Assembly: GCA_963971425.1 (NCBI GenBank)
Contig: OZ020525.1
Span: forward strand, 9,407,560-9,471,559
Source of the DNA: Bryoerythrophyllum caledonicum
Lineage: Eukaryota; Streptophyta; Bryopsida; Pottiales; Pottiaceae
Length of the DNA: 64,000 nt
Direction: 5' to 3'
This document shows positions 44,701 through 56,648 of the stretch, one piece after another. A program made the position numbers and the translations under genes. Under the pieces are notes generated by a model, which did no database searches, had not been told where the DNA came from, and saw only the letters and a program-made list of their open reading frames with translations. The first letter of the stretch is position 1. Each line of letters begins with the position of its first letter.

Positions 44701-47700
44701 GGTTTTTAATGTTGGATCTCACAAAACGCTGAGTTGTGGTGCAAAGAAGAAAGTTTGGGAAGAAGTCGTTCTGAAGCTCTGTATAGACCTGTTTTATAAA
44801 CCATTGATAGATAAATATGGTGCAAATTACGCTATAAAGTATTAGAGCAAACATGAAAGAAAAATTGCCAAGGACTGAGAGAACCAACGAAGCAATTCAA
44901 CATTCGCATCGGTTCCATTTTTCTAGAAACACTTGGGTTAAGCAATAACCTGCGTCGCAACACGGCCTGAGAAGGATACAAGAGAAATGGTCTCAGTCAT
45001 CTCCCCCATCATCAATGGAAATGGATCCATCTTCAAATGCTCTGATAAAAGCTCGTGTGTGAGTCTCAAAACTTCAACAAGCCTTTGAAGATCCTGCAGA
45101 TCACCAGCGCTGTTAGTCACGGCGATGCATATGTTATATTTATAAAGTATCTTGATAAATTCAAAAGCAAATTTCAAAAGAACAAGGACCAATTACACAA
45201 GCTCATACAAACTGACAATTTCATCAAGTTTAAGTCAAGTACCACAATAGTGCAAAGGTCGTGAGCTTCGAATCTTTCAAACAAGAAGTCGAGATTTTCC
45301 CGAAAGATTTTGTTCATACGCTGGCCAATAAGGAATGCCAAATCGATGCTGCGACCTAGAAGCTGCCATGATGTAAACAAAGAAACTGCAAGGAATTAGC
45401 AAGTACATTGACATAAACTCTCCCACGTGAGACAGCGAGTATCATTTTGACTAAACCATGAAAATTCGTGATTAAGCGTACCAAACTAGTATTGCTACAC
45501 AACATTTAAATCCTAAGCGATTTGACTATGTCAGATCCAGAATATATTTTTCTAAAGATTGTACCAAGGAGATTGTACTGACCTTCACACGCCGAATTCT
45601 GAAGAGGAGATCGTACCGCTTTGGAAAGACCATATACTTTTCTCGATTATCGACAACTGCAAGAAATGATAGATCCAGCATTTCACTGTCATGAAAAGCA
45701 ACAAACACCAACGTTGATCAGCAATTACCTCCAACCTATTTTGATCCACAAGGGAGAAATAGATGTACACCAGTCATGTATAAAGCAGTCGAAAGTGACG
45801 AGTAAAGATCAAAGATTCACTTGTACCTTGCTGCGCGGGATTTGTAGTAGCCAAACATGTTCTCACTCAACTTGAATACTAATTGATCAAAACATAGATC
45901 TACCTGCAATTTCAACAACTTAACTTAAAATATGAAGTGAAAAAGATCACTCACTGGAAATAACAGATATTAAGAACTTATTTTAGATCAAAGGCTGTTG
46001 TCAATACCCTTTGAAGGTTAATTCTTGAACCACTTATTCGAAACTCATCACTAAAAAAATGGTATTCATCAATACCTCAGCTTCAATTTCATCATAGAGA
46101 AAACGTTGCTTCAGAGCACGAAGTGAGTGATCTGCTGCATCGTTGTAAACATCAAAGGGCATAAGTATACTTTCCAATAGACCTCCCTCTTTTGATTCGA
46201 GTACATACTCCACCAACATCCATGGTAAAGAGCATTCGATTGGAAACTGCAAGATAGGTGAATAATTGCATCAGAATCCTCAAGACAATACAGCAATGGA
46301 CATTGAACAGCAATGGAGCATGAAAGCTGTACTCCTTCGTATTATCAAAATATCAAAAATAATCTATTTAGTCAAATTGTGTGTCCCTATTAGCTTCAGT
46401 TCTTTGACAAGGGTAAGAACCTCGTGGTTGGAAACTACTCAACATTTCCATCACAAGGAACATGACCAACAAGACTATCAGCACAAACAGAGACACAGCA
46501 ATTATGTTGATTGAATAGAGGCCAGACCTGGATAACACGTGAGGTTTCTAGATAGAACTCACGAAACCATAAAAATCCCAAATCCGTCAAGTTCGCAAGT
46601 GTAGCTGCAGTCACAAACACAGAAACAAATCACATCCGAATCAACTACAAACAGCACTCATTGCTGGAAACCTAGGTTTTAGGGTTTAAGGTTCACTCAG
46701 ACACAGGTTCTGTACCTCGATAGTCAAGTATGTGAGGAAAGAAAGCTAGTCTGTTGAAAAAATTCTCCAGCTGTCTCATATCTCCTGCTGGAATATCGAC
46801 ATCATTGCCGGTGAAAAACCCGCCTGATTGTTTTGGGCTCCCTCCAGATACGAGCTCGTGAATCAGATACTGCAAACAATGTAGCTGCAAAACAAGATAG
46901 ATTTAATCACTTTGCTTAACGCGCACCCTTCGTACAAATCATTTGGTGCCGATACTACCAACTAACAATGACAAGGAAATTCAGTGGTTTGCTTCAGCAA
47001 GAGTCGCCGTCGTAGCTAAAAACCATAACTACAATCAGCCTGGTATGCACTTGTAGGTGCAACATTACTGAATCATATTTTGAGGATGAAGAGCACCCAG
47101 TAGAGACCTGTCCAGCAGTCGGAGCAGCTGGTCGGGTGCGAAAAGTCACTGGAACGCCGACACCCTCTTCCCTAAGTCTTGAGGCTTGACCAGCTAGGTG
47201 GCTTGTGTTACCCATCCAATCGGCGGCAATGATTCTCATGTCATTCAATATTCTGTAGGATGCAAACACGAACGTTAACGATGCAAAGTGATGGCGTCGA
47301 AAAGACGTTGAAGGTAAATACAGGAACGGACATAAATTAGTAAGGCTCCAATACTGCATTACTACCTTGATAAATCTTTCTTCTTCTTGAAGGTGGTGCG
47401 AAGCATGATAGCAAGTTTATTTTGAACAAACTCCTGAACTTGTGCATGCAAGACCTCCCAAATCGAGTCAGCCACAAGGGTGTCTACTCTCTCCATCATT
47501 GTGCCTACGCCCTTTATATAGCTAATCAGTTCCACTAGAGCTTTCCTTTCTAGAGGCGTGTAGTTGCAACGTACCACCTGTAGATACAAAAGTATGTGTG
47601 AGATCGGAACCAGCGAAAACATAGCAAAAAGCATGTCATAGAACAGCAACAAATATACATTTAAGGTCTAGTTGAAAAGATTATGAGAAGTGCTCACAAC

Positions 47701-50700
47701 CTTCTCATAATCAGTAACTTCGGTGGATCTTTCAGGATCAAATGGAGTTGCATCTTTAGCGGGTCGAGAAAATTTCCAAGCACTTTGTTCCCATATTCGC
47801 CCTGTCCACTCACTCAACAACTGAAATCCTTCTACAATAACCAGATACATGTCCTCCTTGACATGCGTGCTTTCTGTTGAATCAGCATCCTTTGCCATTT
47901 TCACAAGTTGAAGCTGCCACATAGAACAAACACAGAGAGTGATGAACACTAAGCATATCAGCTCAAATAGGAAAGTGCAAACAAATGTCAAACAAAACTA
48001 TGTGAATCGAGTGCTTCAACTCCAATATAGAGAGGCAAAAAGAGAGACCTGGTTCAAAGCAGCGGCAAATCTTAAGCTGTACTCATCATGCTGAGATCTG
48101 ATCGTCGTCATGTGATTCACGATAAGATATTCTCTCTGGTACTTGCTGCTAGTTAAGGCTTTTCTCGGAAAGTTGGTTACAAAAAGCACGCACTATGTCC
48201 ACAGAGTTGAAGAGCGTTTCAATATGGCAGATGTCAGTTCATATAGTGCCTCTCATTCTTGCGCGCCTAATGCTTCATGAAAAATCATCGAGAAAATTCT
48301 TACGCAAACACAGAAGTTAGCCTCTCTAAGTCAACCAAAAATAAGGAGATAGAAACTGCAAATAATTCGTACGCATAAAGAAATTACAACAGTTGACGAT
48401 TACAGAAAAATAGACAGCAAGCTTCTTGGAGAGGATATTCTGAAGCTTCTCGAGGGCTGAGCTCATGTGGCAAAGGAACTCCAATTTGTCGAACCTGTGC
48501 TGAAACCTTCTGGAAGTACGGTGCCAACTCCTTGAGAATGCTTGCAGGAGCTAGATGCAGGTCTGGGAACGCAGGAATAACTGGATCTCCCTGGTAAATC
48601 GCAACATTGCCAGGTTCAGATGTCAACAAAATGTGATAGTTGGATATAAAAAGAGGAAACCAGCCTCATCCCACGCAAGGCAGGAATTATCAGAGTAACT
48701 TCACCGCACAAGAGCAATTTCGTTTATTCAATTGTGAAAGGGGCACATGTAATATCTGACCCTGAAGACACGTATAAGTCGAGGAAGCTTGATCCTCTTG
48801 AAGAATGATTCTCCTTCTTTTTCTCCAGATGTGGCAAGAACCACCAGCACGGGCAGCACGCGAAGAAGGCAGTGTCGCTCGGAATAGAGTAAAACACGGT
48901 CCGATTCAAGAGATTCGAGGCAGAATAGTATGAGGACTTGCAGAACGTCCTCAACACTTCACCGAAACCCAAAAAAGTCAGAACAACGACCTTGAAAAAA
49001 GTTTCAAAGTGAGATCAAGTGCAAGTACACGAAGATCGTACGAGAAACAACATCTACTACAGAATGCTCCGAAGCAAATGCCTCCAGAGTTTTCAGTTTC
49101 TAATGTAAGGAGTATACCCATTAATTCGAAAGACCTCGGCCTGCAAATTTAGAAGTACCGTCCATCTTGTGCTGAGGAAGATCTGTTCAAATGACAGCAC
49201 AACTAAGTACGACTGAATTTCGCAAACACTAACTTCCACAAGAATTTTCACCACATCCCAGTGTCAAGAATAGGATTCGTTCAGAAGCTTGTATTTGTGA
49301 ATATTGTTTCCTCTTATAACAACCTGCAGATCGTCAAGTTCTTCACGCATTCCATCGGTGTCTGGCCATTGTGTGCTGATTTGAGTGAACGTTCTGCATT
49401 AATAGATTTACACACCTTAGTAGTCACTCCACAATACCTACAGCCAAAAAATAAACTAAAAATGGGTTCAGCACATAAGTCCACATATAGAATTTGATTG
49501 ACTAATGCACGGACCTCTTATACCAAGAAAAGTCATTTGGGATGCTAGCCTTAGCGTTTTTTAGGTGATCCAGCTGGAGTAGAACGTCCAACAACCTCAG
49601 CATGCCCCTGCACACCCAATAAAACGTCGATTACGGCCTCCGTTTGACAATCTGCAGATTAATATGGCTGAATCGCAGGATGACAAATTCCACTCCCTCA
49701 ATCTATCTTGCCGTTCTCTATGCCCTAGGTTCAACTGCGAAGTATATGTTGAAGCTTCAAATGTTCCTTGGTGATCACGGGTTCAAGTAGAAGAGAATTT
49801 CAAATTAAATACTGCCATTATAGAATTGTATATGATTGACTTCGACTGTACTACGTATTCTGCACGCTGTACAGGGTTGCTAGAAAACCGATTAAATTTT
49901 CTTCGGATGAACCTTCCAAAACAGCCTACAGATGTTCATCACATATATGGAAGGTGCTGGGAGTGACAGATGACCCATCATGAACCACACCGTAGGAGCC
50001 TAACTGAAGAGTGCGCAAATCGCATTTAGAAGCCCAATGATAAAATCTGTGGACGGAACAGACTTCAACCATGAGCCCAGAAATGAAAATCTAAGTCCTG
50101 AAAGGAAAAGGGTTGAGAAACCTGTGCTGTACCACATGTGCGTAACAGTAGGGCCCTTCACCTTCTTGTCAGATCGCGAAAACTTGTGCATATCACTAGC
50201 GAGCTGTCCAAAACCCACCAACAGTAAAACCACTGAGGTCTAGAAAGAAATCAAATTAGTTGCCGTAACTAATCCACAAATCGTGCACTGAACATGGTGC
50301 TGCTAACTACACAGACCAATATCAATGCTAATCAGGCATGATTCATCTGCTTACCGCGTTAACAGAGAGACTTCAAACGAGAGTCTCGATAACAGATCTA
50401 AAAAGTGGTAAAAAGGAAGTAGCCAGTCTCGTGTCATTCATGCATAATTAAAATAGGGCCACTTGCATCCTATTCACTGACGTCAATTTAAGAACATTTG
50501 AACCAAGTACATAATAAACTACCCAATATCAAAACAGAAACCTGCCTTACCTTTGTAGAAGCAGCAGCCTGCCATCGTTGCATTCCACGAAGACGACCAA
50601 TTTCAACATCCAACACCTGATATGTCTCCAAGTACAAGTCCCCTTGACTTTGCTTCATGGAATCTGGTAACTGAAATTTCATTCGCATTCAGAAGGAACA

Positions 50701-53117
50701 TTTAGAAAATTCAGAGAGAAGTACACAAGGGTGTTAAAGCAATCACCAACTTCCACATAGAATTGTACTAAGCAAAACAAAAGTAAGACCAAGGTAATAA
50801 TCGACATAGAAATGGTTAAAAACTGAATTACAAACCTGTGGCAAGGCTTTCACACAGCTTCGGTAGGAGTAGAGAACAGCCACAAGATCCCGCCCCTCCG
50901 TAACGAGAGTATCCTGGTCCGAGTTGAGCGATGACTTAAGCAGTTACTAATATGTACGTAGCTCCAAAACAGTGAAAACTTAAAACGACATGTCTTCCCA
51001 AATTTCCAGTGTTAACGGATAGGAGAAATACCAGCTGGGTAATCGCAATAGTGTCCTCAGCAAGTGAGAGCTGGTAAGCTGGGACATCCTCATAATCTGC
51101 GATAAGAAATGGTAGAGATTAGACCCTTAGAGTTAGGAGCAACTAACGCCGGCGTTTAGAAAGGACTATATTTCATGCAAGCATAGAAGCTTAAATGATA
51201 TCACCGCCTGTAGGTACCAAACAATCAACTCCGATTCGACAGTACTATAAAACAGGATATTCTACATGTCCCTTGTTCCTGCACTCATGAAATGCAACCG
51301 GCAAGTAACGTCGAAAGTACAAGTTAACGTACCAATTGCACTCTCTGTAGTGCTACGACCTCCAATTAATGTAACAGCAAGTCCTTGGATGTCGGGCTGA
51401 TCATCCTGTTCTCATGAAAGCGCAATTTAACCTTAGCTCAAACTGTTTCCATTAGCAAAGAGACTCCTCAAAAACGACCATACTCAATAAGATAAGCAGA
51501 GGTCAAATTTATCCACGAGTAATTGCTGTTATTTCCACTTATACGAATATCATCTGTAAACGATCGAGTAAAGCAAGCATCCAAATGAACCGTTTCGATT
51601 ATTAAAACGACAGAACTACAGTGCTCAGAAAAGAGAGGATAACATTAACAGAGAGGCCATCAAATCAGGAGAACCGGTTAGAACTGGTCCTAAATGGCTG
51701 TGTTCTAGGCTGAAGTACTGAGACCTGCAGGAAGCCAAAACCGTAGTGTATTTCCTACCATTATTTGAACGACTTCAGTCGCTCAAACGAATTCAGACAT
51801 TTGATACTATCAACCTAAGTGCGACTGCGGTATTCGTAATTAAAAGCTGAAAAGATCTACCTCTCTTCTGATTTCTACGAAAACTATACAATTGCGGAGA
51901 AGAGAGTTTCGCCACTTCCTTAGCTATCAAAGTAAGAATGTACCACTGGTAGAACACGTGACACTTTCTAATCGCAAGAGGCGCCCATGCTCATGTCACT
52001 TCAGTTTCGATAGTGAGACATATACAGAGGACAAAACGTTTCCAAAGAAGGAAGCGGGAAAAACGAACTCGCAAAAAGACCACAGAAGAACCAGAGTCGA
52101 CTCCGTACTTGCCAATGCAAAGCAACCATATTACTAAGCACAACTAGCGTCCTTACAGCCAGCCCTGTCGTGAAGAGGATTTATCAGACCATTCTACTAT
52201 GAGCTAAAGTTTTTCCAACCGAAAAACAACGTTGCAATTAAGGTCTTGTGACACGTCAAATGACTTCAAGATAAATACAAATATAGCCTCTTATCGAAGC
52301 CTCTGTAATGCTGGCTTCGAAATGCCCCAAATATCCGGGTTCGACAATTTCCGTCCGCAAACGATACTACGCCTAATTTTCAACAATCTGCCCGAAACCC
52401 GATCCTTTGCTTCTCTCATCCACCTTATTTAGAGCACCAACGCTGATCTCCTACTCGCCAAGCCTCGCATTTCCGCCGAATGAACACCTCCGAAAAAGTC
52501 AGTAAAATCAATTCTCTTCAAATGCGACATACTAGACCCTGCCATAACTCCGCAACAATTTCCGCCGACGCCTCTCAGTTAAATCTCTCACTAATCTCAA
52601 GATAATCTCGTACTCGCATTTTCTTGCCATGCGCGGAATCTACACCTCCGAAAGAAAAACTTCATTAAAAAATATGCCGCACACTCTAACCTGCCAAACA
52701 ACTCATCAAACCTCCACAGAAGTTCCTCTCAAAAAACCTGCGCATTTGCACTAATCTCTAGCTCATCTCCTACTCGTCACGCCTCACATTTCCACCGAAT
52801 CTCCACCTCCGAAAAAAAATCCGTAAAATCAATTAAAGAAACGCGGCACACTCGAACTAATCAAACCTCCGCAACGACTCTCTCAGCCAAGCCTCTCACT
52901 AATCTCTAGAGAATAACGAACGCTAATCTCCTACATTTCGCCGAATCTCCAAGAACCAAAAAAACGCGTCGCATGCTGAACTACTCACATTCCCAGCAAG
53001 CAACGGACAAAATCCTCCCCGATCACCGACCAAAACTAAACCGGCAAGCACAGATCTACGCACCTCGAGAGAGAACGTCGCGAGCGCTGCCACGGCCTCC
53101 TCCACGGGGACCGCCAT
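41718..53117 (-). CDS. PIR: PIR/SRA1 (CYFIP) subunit of the SCAR/WAVE complex
   Basis: PIR links Rho/ROP GTPase signals to ARP2/3-driven actin branching at the cell cortex. 30 coding exons, about 1,288 codons, all phases fitting: 53117-53064, 51405-51333, 51096-51032, 50913-50836, 50670-50551, 50203-50136, 49607-49515, 49393-49324, 49182-49118, 48956-48761, 48590-48439, 48142-48049, 47913-47701, 47577-47366, 47252-47108, 46884-46716, 46604-46528, 46246-46076, 45903-45827, 45685-45583, 45362-45243, 45093-44950, 44788-44639, 44525-44382, 44050-43963, 43726-43599, 43350-43140, 42960-42788, 42330-42106, 41906-41718. Start MAVPVEEAVAALATFSLE matches plant PIR. Other landmarks are GPTVTHM, DPVIPAFPDLHL, TTFKKKKDLSR, FPIECSLPWML and RRLNSHVFSLLRAR. 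Arabidopsis PIR is about 1,283 residues. No break is seen, so it is likely functional. Intron 11 is non-canonical. Confidence 0.93.
48143..48438 (-). other. Minor-spliceosome (U12-like) intron of PIR
   Basis: The intron begins ATATCCTCT, close to the U12 AT-type donor ATATCCTTT. It contains GCCTTAAC, close to the U12 branch site TCCTTAAC, about 11 bases before the frame-compatible 3' end. The frame ..ASE|YQREYLIV requires the intron to end in AA (AT-AA), not AC. All other PIR introns I could define begin GT and end AG. Confidence 0.55.
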
Positions 53118-54584
53118 CGCGGTGTGAGCTCTCGACTAGCTGCGCCTCACATCACCGCAAACGCGAATGGCATTCACAAACCCTACGAGGCTGCAATCCA
53201 CGGATCTCCGGCGGAACTGGAGCCGCGAGCAAGTCGACAGTGAGCGCCGCGCGGACGGGATGAATGGGATGGGACGGGAACGGCGCGGGGAAGAGATGCA
53301 GGGAGAAATGCGGGAGCTGATTGTGGCAGAGATTGAGGAGAAGGGGACGTCGAGGCTAGCGCCGGTGCAGTTGTTGGCGTCGGCCTCTGCCACTGTGCCT
53401 GAGATGTTTGCTATTTTTGGCGGAGGCGAGAATAGCAATATCAATTCAATGTGGGAAGGTGGACTCGACCGTATGCGGGCGTACTTTTTTTTCCGTCTTA
53501 CGGAGTACGTATTTGCGTACAGTTGAACTTCCGTTCCCACATCACACATCTTTGTGAATCGATACGACATGGTTCACAATACGGCAGCTTTTCATAATGT
53601 TACCCTACTACTTTCTCAGGCTTGCCTGAAACGTATGATACGTATCAGTTATTTCCGCAGTGAATACACCCCACGATGGCTTGAGTGCCCTGCCACAGCC
53701 TGACCCTTTCCTAGATAGTCCAAAACATACTACACTGACAAAAGCTTTTCTACATTTTTATTACTCCAATAAAAACAACTTTGTTTCAGTACTCGACATA
53801 TCCAAAACTGTGCGCACTGACATCCATAACATTCACTGCAGTGATGAGATTAACCTTTGAAGGATGGCAGGACAAGAATACGTGTGAACATGCGAAGCTC
53901 ATGCCAGAAATGTGGGAATTCAGCAATAACCTTGAGCCACCAACATGTGCAGACGCCGAATCAATGCAGTCTGCGTCTCACAGCTGCCAGGACTGATGCA
54001 TACCAGCCCCGTTCTCATGGTCTCCACTGAATAACCAGGCTGATCATTTTTATAACCATCATTTTCTAAGTACAAGCGTGTCTTTCTCATCAATGAAATT
54101 TATTATTGTTAATCATAGTGAAGAAATTTCTAAGTATTCTTCCCCTCAATTATTCTTTGATAGTGAAATGGGTTTTGTTTGTCGTTGATGATTGTCGACA
54201 AATCCAAGTTTCCATCAATCCTTTTAGGATGTCATTCTCGTTCAATTAAAATAACAATTCTATCAAATTATTGATGATATTGGTACAATATAAAGCATGA
54301 CTACATCTTGTCACTTCCTACAGCACCTCAAAAATTCACCATCCACCAATCAAATGATTTTTTAATGAGAAAACAAGGTTTGATGAATAAATCTACGTTT
54401 GGATCTAATATTACTAAAAGATTATCTTAGCTAAGATATAAAAAAATGTTCGTTACTAAAAATATATGTGTTTGTTTTTATAGTATAATTATCCATAAAG
54501 TGAGGCAAATATACCACGATTTTGACCTCTTCTCCCATTTTGAATTGTCTAAATCTGCCATGTTTGGTTCCAAGTAATACCCTC
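53118..54584. other. PIR 5' region and intergenic stretch
   Basis: 53118 to about 53300 is the presumed 5' untranslated region and promoter of PIR, with a GC-rich part at 53200-53460. Beyond that I see no gene. Confidence 0.4.
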
Positions 54585-55361
54585 AACCCTTTAGTGCGAG
54601 CAAGACCCAAAATGGGACTCTGGAGGTGTTAAAACTCAATTTGCATGTTATCCATGAGGAATTTGGTTGTGAAATTTGAAGTTCAGCTTTGCGCACACAT
54701 TAAATGGACACTCTACAAAATCGTATCATGATTTTGAATTACAGAACTCATGGAAAAGCTAGGAATACAACACAAAACACATCAAATTCACTAAAATACA
54801 ATGAATACCATGCTGCATACTATGTCGTATTTCATACACATGCAAAAATGATTTTAGTCTTAAATTTTGATTGAAATTTGTCTTTAAGAGATTCTTCATT
54901 GTTTTGTGATTGTTAATTTCTCTCTTTGCTTACAAAAATCCGTTTTTAATTTGTATAAGTTTGAAATTTTTTGTATACAATGAAGTAAACAAAATTTTAA
55001 AATCATAAATAATCATGTACATATGTAAATCAATGCAAAGCTATTGGCCTAGTGCACATGCAAACCTCTTTTATTCAAAGTACAATAATTCTTGCAAGAA
55101 TCTATCGATGGATGAAGTAGTATACCCTCCAAAGCCCACAATTTTCATCACCAATATACAGTAACTTTAAACACTATAATCTATTCCATCAACCATTGGA
55201 TGTTGTGCAAATTTTCCCTAAAGTTCAGGTCATGGTTTGAGTTCAATTTTGTAAGGTTGGATAATAAAATTATGCATTAGATTTCCATCAAAGCTAATTC
55301 AAAGAAAAAAATCAGCACATATCTTGGTTTTGGAGAAACATGACCTGGGCACTAAAGGGTT
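54585..55361 (+). mobile_element. MITE with 13-bp TIRs
   Basis: AACCCTTTAGTGC at 54585-54597 and its exact inverse GCACTAAAGGGTT at 55349-55361 bound a 777-bp AT-rich non-coding segment. The body matches 37060-37852 in reverse. The superfamily is not certain. Confidence 0.85.
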
Positions 55362-56237
55362 AATGTGAGCAGTTTTTGCTAGAATTTTTTGGACATAGTA
55401 TTTAGTGTTTTTGAAGCAGGTCAATCAGATAGGCTATATATATTGTCATATCATATCCTCATCGCATGAGAATTCAATGTCGTCTCTTGTTAACCTTGCA
55501 GAGGCTTCATGTTGCTCAGCTTATATTGTAAGACAGTTTCTGAGCATGTGAACAGTATAATTCACTTCCGTACTGAGTTTGATGTTGATTTGTCATGAAG
55601 GGGAGATTGTGAAGACAAGGAATCTGACTGACCTCCCAAACTTCTCACGTAGAGGCACAAAGCGATGAGTATGTTCTTCGTGCTTCGCTGGGATGCTGTT
55701 CCTTGAATCGCTTGTAATGCATATGAAGTCCAAGCTATAAGTTAGCATTTTGATGTACGTGGAGCTTGACATCAGAATGGTAGACCTCAATGTAGTAGCT
55801 GGAGAAGTCTAGCACCATCATATCCTTACAGAATGGTCTTTTAACCTTAGTTCCAATTGTGTGCATGCGGCGGGGCTTGGGTTTTTCGGCTCTTCCTACA
55901 GCAGTTCAAGATGTAAATATATCAGCCAACAGGTTAGTAATGTGGAAATATGGGCCAGATTTAAAAGCATTCACATCTAAGTGAGCACCAGCAGACGTGC
56001 CGAAACACACCATAGCATCAAGACTATGGTAGCGTGATGTTCAGTTTGATTAACAGTGACTCATTTTATGTATACCAACTCCTAAACGCTTAAAATGATG
56101 TATTCGAAAACTCATCGCATGCTTGTAGATCATTGCCACCATAATCCACAGTGAAATTTCAACTTCTTTTAGTATGAGTACAACATACCTAATACTGACA
56201 ACCTCCGAATGGTCCACAGAGACCCTATACAGCACAC
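55362..56237. other. Intergenic stretch between MITE and IPUT1
   Basis: No gene, RNA or repeat recognised. The right part may hold polyadenylation signals of IPUT1. Confidence 0.35.
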
Positions 56238-56536
56238 ATCTCCTCGGGAGATCCATGACTAATCTCACCGAAACACATCTGCCTTCCAGTTCCATCCGAA
56301 ACATCTTCGACAGAAGCAAACAGAAGGTTGACAGATACGAGATCATCTACTAGTGAATACGATCCTCATGCCCCTTGAGAAACCAATGCGTGAAGCCGGT
56401 CAGCAGAGTAAGTAGCCAACACGAACCCCCCAGACACCATGAGACCAGCTCTTCCGAAAATGGCAGTCGTCCCAAGGACATAAGGCAGAGCAGGGATGAG
56501 AATCGCAACAAGCGCGGTGACACTGCCGTACAAGCA
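56238..56536 (-). pseudogene. Tandem partial copy of IPUT1 3' end
   Basis: Bases about 56368-56532 repeat the last 55-60 codons of IPUT1 (VTALVAILIPALPYVLGTTA, GRAGLMVSGGFVLATYSADR; original at 56666-56852). Bases 56238-56367 repeat the adjacent 3' flank (56537-56665). The spacing is about 300 bases. The copy lacks everything upstream, and its last residues are out of frame (ADRLHALVSQG against ADRLATHWFLKG), so it is not a gene. Confidence 0.85.
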
Positions 56537-56648
56537 CGCATCTCCTCAGAGAGAACCATGACTCATCTCACCAACACACATGTTGCCTGCTCCAAACAGT
56601 TCCATGCGAAACCATCTTCGACAGACGCAAAGAGAAGGTTGACCGATA

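Noticed and set aside
53136-53570. Open frames on both strands upstream of the PIR start
   Set aside because: They lie in GC-rich 5' region, have no recognisable similarity and overlap each other on opposite strands.
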